Shown here one piece after another: positions 17,372-26,692 of a DNA stretch of 64,000 nucleotides. Every line of letters starts with the position of its first letter. The stretch's first letter is position 1. The position numbers and the translations under genes are program-made. The DNA lies in assembly GCA_005239165.1 (NCBI GenBank), contig RAPG01000011.1, forward strand, positions 113,598 to 177,597. The letters are read 5' to 3'. The notes beneath the pieces were generated by a model. It searched no databases. It was not told the DNA's origin and saw nothing but the letters and a program-made list of their open reading frames with translations. The DNA is from Allopusillimonas ginsengisoli. GTDB lineage: Bacteria > Pseudomonadota > Gammaproteobacteria > Burkholderiales > Burkholderiaceae_B.

Positions 17372-19338
17372 GACTGTGCTCCGGCCATTCGCGAGTCTGG
17401 AACCGACTGGCCTGCCCTGGCTCGATAGCGCTGATCGGTCGCCGCCAACAAGCCACCCAGGGCCATCAGCAGCGCGCCCAGCCAGATCCAGCGTACGAAC
17501 GGCTTGATCTGCACCCGCACCGCCCAGGCACTCTCAGCCAACGGCTCGCCCAGCGCCACGAACAAATCTCGGGTGAAACCGGCCTGAATTCCCGCCTCGG
17601 TCATAGAGACTTGCTGGACGTGGTAAACGCGCTTTTCCGGGTGCAGCATGGCGACCTCAAGACCGTCGCGAAGAACCCGCACATTGGCGCGATCAGCAAC
17701 GTAATTAGGCCCCTGGAGCCGGACCGTACCTTCGAATACAAAGTGATAGCCGCCCAGTTCGATCGCTGTACCGGGCGTCATGCGAACGTCCCGCTCAAGG
17801 CTGCCGACGGTAGCCAACACAGCGCCCAAAGAGCACACAGCGAAGCCCAGATGTGCCAAGTGCATGCCCCAATAACTGCGACCCAATGTCGGGAGACCCT
17901 TGAGCAGTCCCTTGTGGCGGGTCTTGTCGAGGATGTCGCGCAGGCCCGCCAGCACGACCCAAGCAGCCAGCAGACAGGCCCCCGCCACCGCCCAGCGCGA
18001 CCGGTCATGCAGCGTCGCTGCGACCAGCGCGACCAGCAAGCTGGCCGCCAGGACCGGAACAAGCATGCGAGCCAGCCAACGCACCGGCGTGCCTTTCCAG
18101 CGCGTGAGCATGCCGACGGCAACCGCCGCCATCAACAGCGCAATTAACGGCACAAACATAGCATTGAAGTAGGGTGGACCGACCGACAGCTTGGCGCCGG
18201 TCAACGCGTCGAGAATCAAGGGGTAGAGCGTGCCCAGCAGAATCATCGCCGCCGCCACCGACAATAGCAGGTTGTTCACCAACAGCAGCGTCTCACGCGA
18301 CCAGATCCCGAAGCCGGCCTGGCTCTTGACGACTGGTGCCCGCAACGCGAATAATGCAAGCGAACCGCCCACCACCGCCAGTAAGAACATCAGCACGAAA
18401 ACGCCGCGCGTCGGATCGGTGGCAAAGGCGTGCACGGAGGTCAACACGCCTGACCGGACTAGGAAGGTGCCCAGCAAGCTGAGCGAGAACGCGGCGATGG
18501 CAAGCAGTACGGTCCAGCTCTTGAATACGCCGCGTTTCTCAGTTGCCGCCAGCGAGTGGATCAACGCTGCGCCTACGAGCCACGGCATGAACGACGCATT
18601 TTCGACGGGATCCCAGAACCACCAACTCCCCCAACCCAGCTCCGCATAGGCCCACCACGACCCAAGGGCGATGCCCAGGCCGAGAAACGCCCAGGCCATG
18701 GTTGTCCAAGGGCGCGACCAGCGTGCCCAGGCGGCGTCGAGCTTGCCATCCAGCAGAGCCGCGATGGCAAAGGCGAATGCCACCGAGAAACCGACGTAGC
18801 CCATATAGAGGATGGGCGGATGGACAATCAGCCCAATGTCCTGCAACAATGGATTGAGGTCACGACCATCAGCGGGGACGTTGGGCAGCAGACGGGCGAA
18901 AGGGTTCGATGTGCCGATCATAAACAGCAGAAAACCCGTGCTGATCATGCCCATCACGGCCAGAACCCGCGCCAGCATCGCCTGCGGCAGTTGGCGCGAA
19001 CAGAGTGAGACCGCAGTTGTCCAACCTGCCAAGATCAAAGCCCACAGCAGCAGCGAACCCTCGTGCGCGCCCCAGATCGCGCTGAACTTGTAGTACCAGG
19101 GCAGCATGCTGTTGGAGTTTAGTGCCACATACTCAACCGAGAAGTCATCGGTCAGGAATGCATGGGCCAGGCAGGCGCAGGAGAATATCAGGAACGTGAA
19201 TTGTCCCCAGGCTGCTGGCCTGGCTAACGCCATCCAGCGCTGATCATCGCGCCAGGCACCGACAAGCGGAATACTGGCTTGCACCAGGGCGAGGCATAGT
19301 GCCAGAATCAGTGCCAGTAGGCCGAGTTCGGGGATCAT
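17368..19338 (-). CDS. ccmF: Cytochrome c haem lyase subunit CcmF
   Basis: A 656-residue polytopic membrane protein with about 14-15 helices, full length for CcmF. The periplasmic haem-handling WWD domain is seen as WGSWWFWDPVENASFMPWL near residues 235-255, with conserved histidines in IWGAHEGSLLLW and VHAFATDP. It receives haem from CcmE and joins it to apocytochrome with CcmH and CcmI. It overlaps ccmE and ccmG by four bases. Confidence 0.94.
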   Translation of the reverse strand: MIPELGLLALILALCLALVQASIPLVGAWRDDQRWMALARPAAWGQFTFLIFSCACLAHAFLTDDFSVEYVALNSNSMLPWYYKFSAIWGAHEGSLLLWALILAGWTTAVSLCSRQLPQAMLARVLAVMGMISTGFLLFMIGTSNPFARLLPNVPADGRDLNPLLQDIGLIVHPPILYMGYVGFSVAFAFAIAALLDGKLDAAWARWSRPWTTMAWAFLGLGIALGSWWAYAELGWGSWWFWDPVENASFMPWLVGAALIHSLAATEKRGVFKSWTVLLAIAAFSLSLLGTFLVRSGVLTSVHAFATDPTRGVFVLMFLLAVVGGSLALFALRAPVVKSQAGFGIWSRETLLLVNNLLLSVAAAMILLGTLYPLILDALTGAKLSVGPPYFNAMFVPLIALLMAAVAVGMLTRWKGTPVRWLARMLVPVLAASLLVALVAATLHDRSRWAVAGACLLAAWVVLAGLRDILDKTRHKGLLKGLPTLGRSYWGMHLAHLGFAVCSLGAVLATVGSLERDVRMTPGTAIELGGYHFVFEGTVRLQGPNYVADRANVRVLRDGLEVAMLHPEKRVYHVQQVSMTEAGIQAGFTRDLFVALGEPLAESAWAVRVQIKPFVRWIWLGALLMALGGLLAATDQRYRARAGQSVPDSRMAGAQS

Positions 19339-19801
19339 CGAATGGGCTCCTGGTTGCTGCCGGAAAGATGGCCCGCCGTACCGGCCTGCTTTAGCGCGTA
19401 CCTGGCCTCAGGGGGCATATAGTTCTCGTCATGCTTGGCCAAGACTTGGTCGGCGTGCAGCATGCCATCGTTATTCAGCTTCCCCAGTGCGACAATGCCC
19501 TGCCCTTCTCGAAACAGGTCGGGCAGAATGCCTTGATAGCGCACGACAATGCCATGAGCGCCGTCGGTGATGCTAAATTGCAGCGCCAACGAGTCTTTCG
19601 TGCGTTTCAGCGATCCAGTTTCGACTAAGCCGCCAGCACGGATACGCGTGCCATGGGGCGCTCGCCAGCGACGATCTGGCTCGGCGTGTAGAACAAATTG
19701 ATGTTTTCTTGCAGGGCGGCCAGCGCCAACGCCACAGCGGCACCGGCCCCGCAGACCAGTGCCAGTATCCAATACAAGCGCCTCTTGCGCGCGGGGGTCA
19801 T
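19335..19801 (-). pseudogene. ccmE: Haem chaperone CcmE with a one-base frameshift
   Basis: CcmE carries haem from CcmC to CcmF. The N-terminal half starts at the ATG at 19801, behind GGGAGG, and reads MTPARKRRLYWILALVCGAG, then NLFYTPSQIVAGE. The frame then ends early with RPMARVSVLAA. The expected continuation, HGTRIRAGGLVETGSLKR onward to LAKHDENYMPPEA with the haem-binding histidine, lies in another minus-strand frame that ends at 19335. The switch is at about 19653-19660 and is explained by a single missing base in a C-rich run. Both halves are otherwise well conserved and the ends overlap ccmD and ccmF normally. It is either a recent inactivation or a sequencing error. Confidence 0.88.
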
Positions 19802-19977
19802 AGCGATACCTCCCGACGTCGGCCGCGTGCCAGGTCGTCCAGGTAGCGGCGGCGGGCCAGCAAGGGCAGGACCACGTTCAATGCCAGCACCGCTATGCAC
19901 AAGCCGTAGGCGCTCCATACGTAGGCGCCATGGCCTCCCATGGCGAGAAAATCAGAAAACGACGTAAATACGGTCAT
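19798..19977 (-). CDS. ccmD: Haem exporter protein CcmD
   Basis: A 59-residue membrane protein. The sequence contains DFLAMGGHGAYVWSAYGL, a single transmembrane helix and a basic tail with ARRRYLDDLARG, all standard for CcmD. It stabilises the CcmABC complex and assists release of holo-CcmE. The ATG at 19977 overlaps the ccmC stop and its own stop overlaps the ccmE start. Confidence 0.92.
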   Translation of the reverse strand: MTVFTSFSDFLAMGGHGAYVWSAYGLCIAVLALNVVLPLLARRRYLDDLARGRRREVSL

Positions 19978-20729
19978 ATCCGGTCCTTCAGTAGTCTGTC
20001 AATTTCAGCGCTGGCCCAGCGGCTACAGGCCTCGCGCCGCAGCACTTCCAGGCGCATGCGTGCAAACAGCACCGCCCCGAAGAAGCAATAGAAACCCAGT
20101 ACGGTTGTCAGTAGTGGCAGCCACATCTGCACCGGCATAGCGGGCTGGTGCGTGAACGAGAAGCTGGCGGGCTGGTGCAGAGTGTTCCACCATTCGACCG
20201 AATACTTGATGATGGGGACGTTGACGACGCCGACCACGGCCAGCACCGCGCAAGCCCGGGCCGCGCTGTCGCGATTGGTGACCGCCTGACCCAGCGCGAT
20301 CACGCCAAGATACAGGAACAGCAGGATGAGCATGGAGGTCAGGCGCGCATCCCACACCCAATACGTTCCCCAAGTGGGCTTGCCCCAGATGGCCCCCGAG
20401 ATCAGCGCGATGACTGTCATCCAGGCGCCGATGGGAGCGGCCTGCCGCAGGGCGACGTCCGCCAGTTTCATTTTCCAGATCAAGCCGATGATGCCAGCCG
20501 CCGCCAGCATGACGTAGATGGATTGGGCCAGCAGCGCCGCCGGCACGTGGATATAAATAATGCGGAAGCTGTCGCCCTGCTGATAATCCGGCGGCGCGAA
20601 TGCCAGCCCCCACCCTATGCCGATTGCGAGCAGCAGCGCGCTGGCGGCGACCAGCCAGGGCAGGTATTTTCCGCTCATGTCGTAGAACCATTTGGGCGAG
20701 CCCCATTTGTGTAGCCAGATCCAGTTCAC
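19974..20729 (-). CDS. ccmC: Haem exporter permease CcmC
   Basis: A 251-residue inner-membrane protein with six helices and the WWD-type motif WGTYWVWDARLTSMLIL, flanked by conserved histidines (YIHVPAALLAQ). CcmC presents haem to CcmE. It starts 68 bases after ccmB and overlaps ccmD by four bases. Confidence 0.94.
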   Translation of the reverse strand: MNWIWLHKWGSPKWFYDMSGKYLPWLVAASALLLAIGIGWGLAFAPPDYQQGDSFRIIYIHVPAALLAQSIYVMLAAAGIIGLIWKMKLADVALRQAAPIGAWMTVIALISGAIWGKPTWGTYWVWDARLTSMLILLFLYLGVIALGQAVTNRDSAARACAVLAVVGVVNVPIIKYSVEWWNTLHQPASFSFTHQPAMPVQMWLPLLTTVLGFYCFFGAVLFARMRLEVLRREACSRWASAEIDRLLKDRI

Positions 20730-20797
20730 TCGTGCTCCTCAGAGTTCGTCGGGTTCGCGCCGTGCTGCACTACCCGAGGCCCATGCCGTCTGGCATG

Positions 20798-21469
20798 TCA
20801 TTCGGCTACGCTGATGGACAGCCCCGCAGCGATGGCAAACGGCGCCAGGGTGATTGCCAGCACCGCGAGGCAAGCCAGCCACAACAGATGCCCCGTGATG
20901 GGCAGGCCTTGCAAGGCGGCCTGCAAGGCACCACTACCCAAGATCAACACCGGGATATACAGAGGCAGAATCAGCAAGGCCAGCAATAGCCCGCCGCGTC
21001 GTAAGCCAACGGTAAGGGCCGCGCCGACCGCGCCGAGCAGACTGAGCACAGGCGTGCCCAGCAACAGCGACAGCAGCAGCGCGGCACAGCAATGGGCCGG
21101 CAGGCCAAGCATCAGTCCCAGGAGTGGGGCCAGCACCACCAGCGCGAGGCCGCTGCAAAGCCAATGCGCCGATACCTTGGCCAGTACCAATACCACCAGC
21201 GAATGCGATGAAAGCACCCACTGTTCCAGCGAGCCGTCCTCGAAATCAGCACGGAACAAGCCATCTAGCGAGAGCAGCACGGCCAGCAACGCCGCGACCC
21301 ACAGCAGTCCCGGCGCGGCATGTTGCAAAAGCTGCGATTGCGGCCCCAGCGCCAGCGGAAACAGGACGACGACAACGGAGAAGAACACCAAGGGGTTAGC
21401 TAGGTCGGCGGGGCGGCGGCATAACAGCCGTAGCTCACTATTAAATAAGGAAATAAAAACCATCCTCAC
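20798..21469 (-). CDS. ccmB: Haem exporter permease CcmB
   Basis: A 223-residue integral membrane protein with six predicted helices. It shows the family features FFSVVVVLFPLALGP and DGLFRADFEDGSLEQW near the N terminus. It is the membrane subunit of the CcmAB ABC transporter that releases haem-loaded CcmE. The start overlaps the ccmA stop by four bases. Confidence 0.93.
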   Translation of the reverse strand: MRMVFISLFNSELRLLCRRPADLANPLVFFSVVVVLFPLALGPQSQLLQHAAPGLLWVAALLAVLLSLDGLFRADFEDGSLEQWVLSSHSLVVLVLAKVSAHWLCSGLALVVLAPLLGLMLGLPAHCCAALLLSLLLGTPVLSLLGAVGAALTVGLRRGGLLLALLILPLYIPVLILGSGALQAALQGLPITGHLLWLACLAVLAITLAPFAIAAGLSISVAE

Positions 21470-22143
21470 GTGGCGTACTGGCCCAGATCAAGGTCAGCAT
21501 AGGCTTGCACTCGACGGGTCAGCTCGTGATGCGTGCTCAGCACCACCGTACCGCCGCGCCCACAATGCATTGCCAAGTGCGCCTCCAGTTGTGTCGTACC
21601 GGCCGTATCCAGTGCCGTGAACGGTTCATCCAGCAACCACAGCGCTGGCGCGCGGGGCAGGTACAGGCGTGCCAACGCGATGCGACGTTGCTGCCCTGCC
21701 GATAGCGCATAACATGGCGTGTCCTCTAAGCCGCGCAAACCCACCACGGCCAGGGCTTGCCCGATTGCGGCGGTTGCGCCGCGCGCGTGTAAGGCTCCCA
21801 GCCAGGCCAGGTTTTCCTCGGCAGTCAACAGTGCCTTGACCCCAGCGGCATGGCCTATCCATAGCAGCCTGGAGGCCAGCGCACCGCGCTGGTGAGTCAG
21901 AGCCTGGCCAAACAGCTCGACATGTCCGGCAACTGGCTGGGCCAAGCCACACAGCAGACGCAGCAGGCTACTCTTGCCACTGCCGTTGGGGCCGTGGATG
22001 CGCAACATGTCGCCAGCATGCAGCCGGAAAGTTACGCCCGTGAATAGCCTGCGTTGGTCTCGTTCGCAGCCGAGAGCTACCGCGTCGAGCACGGGGCAGA
22101 CAGCGTCTGATTCAGCATCCTTGGGGCCGTAAAATTCGTGCAT
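21466..22143 (-). CDS. ccmA: Haem exporter ATP-binding protein CcmA
   Basis: A 225-residue ABC ATPase. It has Walker A GPNGSGKSSLL, the signature LSAGQQRRIALARL, Walker B LWLLDEP and the switch histidine in LSTHHEL. It powers release of holo-CcmE. It begins 12 bases after the msrA stop, so the methionine sulfoxide reductase genes and the ccm genes are probably one transcript. Confidence 0.93.
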   Translation of the reverse strand: MHEFYGPKDAESDAVCPVLDAVALGCERDQRRLFTGVTFRLHAGDMLRIHGPNGSGKSSLLRLLCGLAQPVAGHVELFGQALTHQRGALASRLLWIGHAAGVKALLTAEENLAWLGALHARGATAAIGQALAVVGLRGLEDTPCYALSAGQQRRIALARLYLPRAPALWLLDEPFTALDTAGTTQLEAHLAMHCGRGGTVVLSTHHELTRRVQAYADLDLGQYAT

Positions 22144-22155
22144 GGCGTATCGCTT

Positions 22156-22707
22156 TTACAGCCGGGCATCTGCGCCGGCGCGAGCAGCAGATGCAGTGGA
22201 CTTACCCGCAGCCCCCCGCTTGGGAAGAACCCAGTTAGGGCGCGGAAAGTGACAGGTATAACCCCCGGGTCGCTTCTCAAGATAGTCCTGATGCTCCGGC
22301 TCGGCTTCCCAGAAATCTCCGACAGGCTCAACTTCTGTGACAACCTTACCCTGCCAAAGACCGGAGGCATCCACGTCGGCTACGGTGTCCTGGGCGATGT
22401 GCTTTTGCTCGTCATCGACATAATAGATTGCCGAACGGTATGAGCTGCCCCTATCTCCACCCTGACGGTTTAGCGTCGTGGGATCGTGAATTTGAAAGAA
22501 ATACTCCAGGATGCGTCGGTAACTCGTCTGCGTTGTATCGAAGACGATCTCGATTCCTTCCGCATGAGTGCCATGGTTGCGATAGGTCGCGTTCGGCGTG
22601 TTGCCGCCGGTATAGCCGACACGAGTCGAGACAACGCCGGGGAGCTTTCGGATCAAGTCCTGCATCCCCCAGAAGCACCCCCCAGCCAGTACAGCGTGCT
22701 GATGCAT
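22156..22707 (-). CDS. msrA: Peptide-methionine (S)-S-oxide reductase MsrA
   Basis: A 183-residue MsrA, which reduces the S-epimer of methionine sulfoxide. The active-site motif is GGCFWGMQDL close to the N terminus, and GYTGG...YRNHGTHAEGIEIVFD follows. The ATG at 22707 has AAGGAG seven bases upstream; a longer open frame is not needed. No signal peptide is seen, so it is cytoplasmic. It lies one base after msrB and 12 bases before ccmA. Confidence 0.94.
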   Translation of the reverse strand: MHQHAVLAGGCFWGMQDLIRKLPGVVSTRVGYTGGNTPNATYRNHGTHAEGIEIVFDTTQTSYRRILEYFFQIHDPTTLNRQGGDRGSSYRSAIYYVDDEQKHIAQDTVADVDASGLWQGKVVTEVEPVGDFWEAEPEHQDYLEKRPGGYTCHFPRPNWVLPKRGAAGKSTASAARAGADARL

Positions 22708-22708
22708 G

Positions 22709-23152
22709 TTAAATCTCCTTAACTTGATCGAGATAGTCGCCATAGCCCTCGCGCTTCATATCGTCGCGGTGGATGAATCGGAGCGACGCGGAGTTGATGC
22801 AATAGCGTAAGCCACCGCGATCAGCCGGACCATCTGGAAAGACGTGACCCAAGTGGCTGTCACCGTGGATTGATCTAACCTCGGTCCTGATCATTCCATG
22901 GGAGGTGTCGCGCAACGCGTTGACGTTTGCGGAAACGATAGGCTTAGTGAAGCTTGGCCACCCGCAGCCCGACTCAAACTTGTCGGACGATACAAAGAGA
23001 GGCTCCCCTGAGACAATATCCACGTAAATTCCGGGCTCCGTATGATCGTTGTATTCCCCGGAAAACGCGCGCTCGGTTCCTGCGTCTTGAGTGACGCGGC
23101 GTTGCTCGGCGGTCAGTTGATCGATTGCCTTCTGCGATTTTCTATACTGCAT
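22709..23152 (-). CDS. msrB: Peptide-methionine (R)-S-oxide reductase MsrB
   Basis: A 147-residue MsrB that reduces the R-epimer of methionine sulfoxide. The family blocks are FESGCGWPSFTKPI, SHLGHVFPDGP and the catalytic cysteine in LRYCINSASLRF. The CxxC zinc pairs found in many MsrB proteins appear absent, so it is the zinc-free form. It is cotranscribed with msrA. Confidence 0.93.
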   Translation of the reverse strand: MQYRKSQKAIDQLTAEQRRVTQDAGTERAFSGEYNDHTEPGIYVDIVSGEPLFVSSDKFESGCGWPSFTKPIVSANVNALRDTSHGMIRTEVRSIHGDSHLGHVFPDGPADRGGLRYCINSASLRFIHRDDMKREGYGDYLDQVKEI

Positions 23153-23327
23153 AATCAGCCTCCAATATTTTGTGTGTGAACCGAGGGTTGCGGTTAGCTC
23201 TCACGGCATATGCATCGTATTCCGTTAGACCCCCTGACGCGTGGGGTTTGACCATCAACAATGCTCAAGTACCCTTCGCAACGCTTAGGAACACTTGCGG
23301 CGTGCGCGTTGAGCAACCCCAGAATCT

Positions 23328-24245
23328 TCACGGACGAATACGGATGATCGTCTTCCCGTTGTTGCGCTCAGTCGGGTTGAGGGCGGCAACGGCATCATCC
23401 AGGCTCGATATCTTGCCGATGTTCGTGCGCAGTCGTCCGTCCCGCACCCACTGGACGATTTCATTCAGTTGGGCACGATCGGACTCGACAACGAAGTCAA
23501 CCGCCAGACCGTTATCGGGCCGTGCCTCGGGTGGCCCGATAACGGACACCAGCGTTCCTCCAGCTCGAATCAGGCCTGCGGACCGTTTCCCGATTTCGCC
23601 ACCGATGACATCGAATACCAGATCAACTCCGCCGACGTCTTCCAGCGTATCGTTCTCGAGGTCAACAAACTCCTGCGCGCCGAAGTCAAGCGCCTTCTGA
23701 CGGTCGGCGGCGCGCCCGGTGCCGATGACATAAGCGCCAGCTTCTCGTGCAAGTTGCGTCACCATCGTCCCGACTGCGCCGGCCGCACCGTGTGCGAGAA
23801 CGCGCTGGCCCGCCCGAAGACGCCCGTGCTGGAACAGCCCTTGCCATGCTGTCAGTCCCGAGATCGGGAGGCTCGCACCCACCGTAAAATCGACATCGCC
23901 CGGCAGCGGCGCGAGGTTACGTGCCTCGATTGCGACATACTCGGCCAGAGTGCCGTCGCGATGCCAGTCCGCAAGGCCGAACACGCGCTGCCCCACAGAC
24001 AGTCCCGTCGTGCCGTAGCCTAGAGCAGTGACCACTCCGGCCAATTCGTGGCCAGGGATAGAGGGTGTTCGGTCACGATCCCGCCGATCAGTCCAGGTCG
24101 AGGGCCACGCCATCTCTGTCGGGACAAACCCCGACGCATGAATCTGAACGACGACATCGTTTATCGCTGCCGATGGCTCAGGCCGCTCGGCTAGCTTCAT
24201 CCCCGCCGTTCCCGCCGCCTGATCCGTTACCACAATCGCCTTCAT
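23328..24245 (-). CDS. NADPH:quinone-reductase-like oxidoreductase (MDR family)
   Basis: A zinc-independent medium-chain dehydrogenase of about 305 residues. The catalytic-domain segment PSIPGHELAGVV precedes a Rossmann fold with LAHGAAGAVGTMVTQLAREAG. There is no catalytic zinc cysteine set. Members reduce quinones or reactive enals with NADPH. The ATG at 24245 has GGGAGG upstream; the upstream extension of the frame overlaps the P460 gene and is not used. It lies between the P460 genes and msrB. Confidence 0.85.
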   Translation of the reverse strand: MKAIVVTDQAAGTAGMKLAERPEPSAAINDVVVQIHASGFVPTEMAWPSTWTDRRDRDRTPSIPGHELAGVVTALGYGTTGLSVGQRVFGLADWHRDGTLAEYVAIEARNLAPLPGDVDFTVGASLPISGLTAWQGLFQHGRLRAGQRVLAHGAAGAVGTMVTQLAREAGAYVIGTGRAADRQKALDFGAQEFVDLENDTLEDVGGVDLVFDVIGGEIGKRSAGLIRAGGTLVSVIGPPEARPDNGLAVDFVVESDRAQLNEIVQWVRDGRLRTNIGKISSLDDAVAALNPTERNNGKTIIRIRP

Positions 24246-24289
24246 CGCCCGCCTCCCTTTGTTGAGCCCTCGTCTACACGCCCCGCTTA

Positions 24290-24865
24290 TCACTTCAAGG
24301 GCGGATAGCCGTGGATGTAGATCCAGTCTGACGCTTGCGCCGGCACGTGACAGGCCTGACAGTCCTTCTTGTAGTCCGTAGATGTCGTTTTCTTGGAATC
24401 CGTTGCATCGAACCAAGCCCAACCCCAGCCGTCGCCCCAAAGTTTGTTTTCTGGAAATCGGCCGACATCGTCTTTCACCATGACGAACCAGCCAGCAAGC
24501 GTGTCGGCGCTGCTCACTGTTCCGGTTGTCATAGCTTTAGTGGTCGCCTTGAACACTTCCTTCACAAGAACAGCGCCATCGGGGAAGTGTCCATCCTTGC
24601 GGTACGCAACAATGGCTCCGGGCGATGCATAGACCACGTGCATATCCTTTGAACCCGGACCTTCGTCTGCAGCCACTGCCCAGCTACCAAGCATCTGATA
24701 AGTGGCCTGATAGTCTGCAGGCACGTGCATATTCCCCTTGTCGTCGACAACGGCCGAAGTTGTCCCTTCGTACGAAGGGGACGTATTGGTCTGCCCGTAG
24801 GCCGTGCCATCGACCATCATGGACAATCCCACTAGCGCGACACCTAATGCACCAATGATTCCCAT
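24290..24865 (-). CDS. Cytochrome P460 family protein, copy 1
   Basis: A secreted c-type cytochrome of about 191 residues. A hydrophobic signal peptide (GALGVALVGLSMMVDGTAYG) precedes the P460 fold. The haem-binding CQACH lies near the C terminus and is followed by DWIYIHGYPPL. P460 enzymes oxidise hydroxylamine or nitric oxide, but their roles outside nitrifiers are unclear. I use the ATG at 24865 with AAGGA upstream. A second P460 gene ends 46 bases upstream. Confidence 0.82.
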   Translation of the reverse strand: MGIIGALGVALVGLSMMVDGTAYGQTNTSPSYEGTTSAVVDDKGNMHVPADYQATYQMLGSWAVAADEGPGSKDMHVVYASPGAIVAYRKDGHFPDGAVLVKEVFKATTKAMTTGTVSSADTLAGWFVMVKDDVGRFPENKLWGDGWGWAWFDATDSKKTTSTDYKKDCQACHVPAQASDWIYIHGYPPLK

Positions 24866-24911
24866 AGCGTTATTCCTTGTGATGATGAACCGGTTGAGTT
24901 CATTGATGTGT

Positions 24912-25508
24912 TCAGTTGTCCAGCAACGGATAGAACTGGGTCCAGACGTCATCTTTCTTAGCACTCGCCATGTGACAGAAAGCGCATTCGGCTTTGGGTC
25001 TGACCTTGGCCGTTGCTGCCTTCGGCTCATGGTGATTGAAGTTGTAGTATCCCCAGCCTCCGGTATCGGCATAGCGTTTGGAATCCTTGACCGTCACGTC
25101 GGCCCCATTAAACTTTCCGGGAAAGTAGCCGCGTCCGGAAGCTTCGGTACGCGACCCATCCGGGTTCTGTCCTGGGAGTACCAGTTGCAACTCCTTGAAG
25201 AAGATCGTTCCCTCCGGGAATTCGCCAGTCTTCTTGTAAATCGCGTATGAGCCCGGTTCGATATAGACGTTATGAAATTCAGGAAAATTGGCCTTACCGC
25301 CGTTGAGAGCGTTGGGAGTGAGTGGAGAGCCAACGTACACCCACTCATGGAAATTCTTCGGCAGAATCAAATCACCCGATTCCGTATATTCGGGGAGATA
25401 GCGCTTTGTCGCCTGGGCACTGTCGTCAGTGGACCCGGCCTGGGCGAATACGGATGTCATAGCAATTGCGCCAGAAATCGCGCCGGCAATCAGTAAGGGA
25501 ATACGCAT
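24912..25508 (-). CDS. Cytochrome P460 family protein, copy 2
   Basis: A 198-residue exported c-type cytochrome. The signal peptide MRIPLLIAGAISGAIAMTSV ends near FAQA. The central part contains EWVYVGSPLTPNALNGGKA and EFHNVYIEPGSYAIYKKTGE, and the haem motif is CAFCH near residue 176. It shares the P460 fold with the next gene. It is the first gene of the block transcribed towards msrBA-ccm and is divergent from an AraC gene that may control it. Confidence 0.85.
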   Translation of the reverse strand: MRIPLLIAGAISGAIAMTSVFAQAGSTDDSAQATKRYLPEYTESGDLILPKNFHEWVYVGSPLTPNALNGGKANFPEFHNVYIEPGSYAIYKKTGEFPEGTIFFKELQLVLPGQNPDGSRTEASGRGYFPGKFNGADVTVKDSKRYADTGGWGYYNFNHHEPKAATAKVRPKAECAFCHMASAKKDDVWTQFYPLLDN

Positions 25509-25652
25509 AGCTTTTTCTCCTTTTCTTCACAATTAGTTGAGAGCTCATCGTAGCGTTGCATGAGTAGCGTGTGGTCTCGAAATTGTTCCCATTCGTCCAT
25601 TTGTTCAAATGCCCCTCATAAATATGCTCGGCTTGCCCTCATAATCGCCCGC

Positions 25653-26627
25653 ATGTTCGAATCCCTCTCATCCACGCACATAATCCTGAACCATTTGCTG
25701 GCCGCTCTTGACATTGGGGTAACCCATTTCACGGTCTGTGACATACGCGACGGTTGGGGGATGCGCTTTGACGCCTCCAAGACGGCGAGTCTGCATTACT
25801 GCTTGGCTGGCGTCGGCGCTCTAATTGTCCGTGACGCACCGCCTATTCAACTTGAGTCGCATACGTTCGTACTCGTACCGCCCGGGCTCGCGTACCGTCT
25901 CCAAAGCTCCTCGCCAGAACCAGTGCAGATCGAGCATCGTGCGCGCTTGCGTGGGGTGTCATCACACGAATCCGTTCCGGCTATAACAGCCGGCGAAGGT
26001 GAGCAAGCCATCGCTACGGCGTGCGGCGAACTGCACATCGAATTGGTCGGCGGATCGGATCTTTTCACCGCGTTGGGCGAACCACTGGTGGTGCGCTTTG
26101 ACGACGCCGACGGACTGCGAGACCAGTTTGTGATGTTGTTGGCTGAGTCGGCCCGTCCGGGCGTAGGCTCACGCGTCCTGATTGAGGCATTGCTCAAGCA
26201 GTGTCTGGTACTAGCGTTGCGCCGCTGGATCAAGCTTGATCCCTCTCCATTACCTTGGTTGGCTGCTGTGGCTGACACGCGGTTAAATCGCGCATTGCAC
26301 GCGATTTTCGAGCAGCCTGCCGTCGCATTTACAGTGGACAGTCTAGCAATGGTCGCGGGCATGAGCCGTTCGGCGTTTGCCGCCGCATTTCGGCGCGCCT
26401 TTGGTCAATCACCAATGAATTTGGTCAAGCTGGTGCGGCTGCGGCGTGCAAGTGACCTATTGCTTACCACAGCACTTCCGGTGGCCGAGGTTGCTAAGCG
26501 GGTCGGATTCTCCAGCAGGAGCAATTTCTCTGTCGCGTTCAGTGAACTTCACGGAATGGACCCCAGTCGTTTTCGTCGTACGTTCTCAATAACCGAAAAA
26601 CAATCTGATACCCTCAGCGGAGTTTGA
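25653..26627 (+). CDS. AraC-family regulator divergent from the P460 genes
   Basis: An AraC regulator of about 324 residues. The N-terminal cupin-like sensor domain is followed by a double helix-turn-helix at the C terminus (FTVDSLAMVAGMSRSAFAAA and VAEVAKRVGFSSRSNFSVAF). I use ATG 25653 because the family begins there (MFESLSSTHIILNHLLAALD); the open frame reaches back to 25560. It is divergent from P460 copy 2 across a 144-base gap and is the likely regulator of the P460-msr-ccm block. Confidence 0.82.
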   Translation: MFESLSSTHIILNHLLAALDIGVTHFTVCDIRDGWGMRFDASKTASLHYCLAGVGALIVRDAPPIQLESHTFVLVPPGLAYRLQSSSPEPVQIEHRARLRGVSSHESVPAITAGEGEQAIATACGELHIELVGGSDLFTALGEPLVVRFDDADGLRDQFVMLLAESARPGVGSRVLIEALLKQCLVLALRRWIKLDPSPLPWLAAVADTRLNRALHAIFEQPAVAFTVDSLAMVAGMSRSAFAAAFRRAFGQSPMNLVKLVRLRRASDLLLTTALPVAEVAKRVGFSSRSNFSVAFSELHGMDPSRFRRTFSITEKQSDTLSGV

Positions 26628-26692
26628 TGGAAGCACGTCGGATGCTGAAATGTATAGGACGAATTCAAGGGCTAAGGTGGGGTGAGCCACAC

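Noticed and set aside
15523..22143. Chromosomal housekeeping locus instead of ICE cargo for the ccm genes
   Set aside because: Conjugation genes lie on both sides (traG/traR to the left, relaxase to repA on the right) in the order of one Tn4371-type element, so the block is inside the element.
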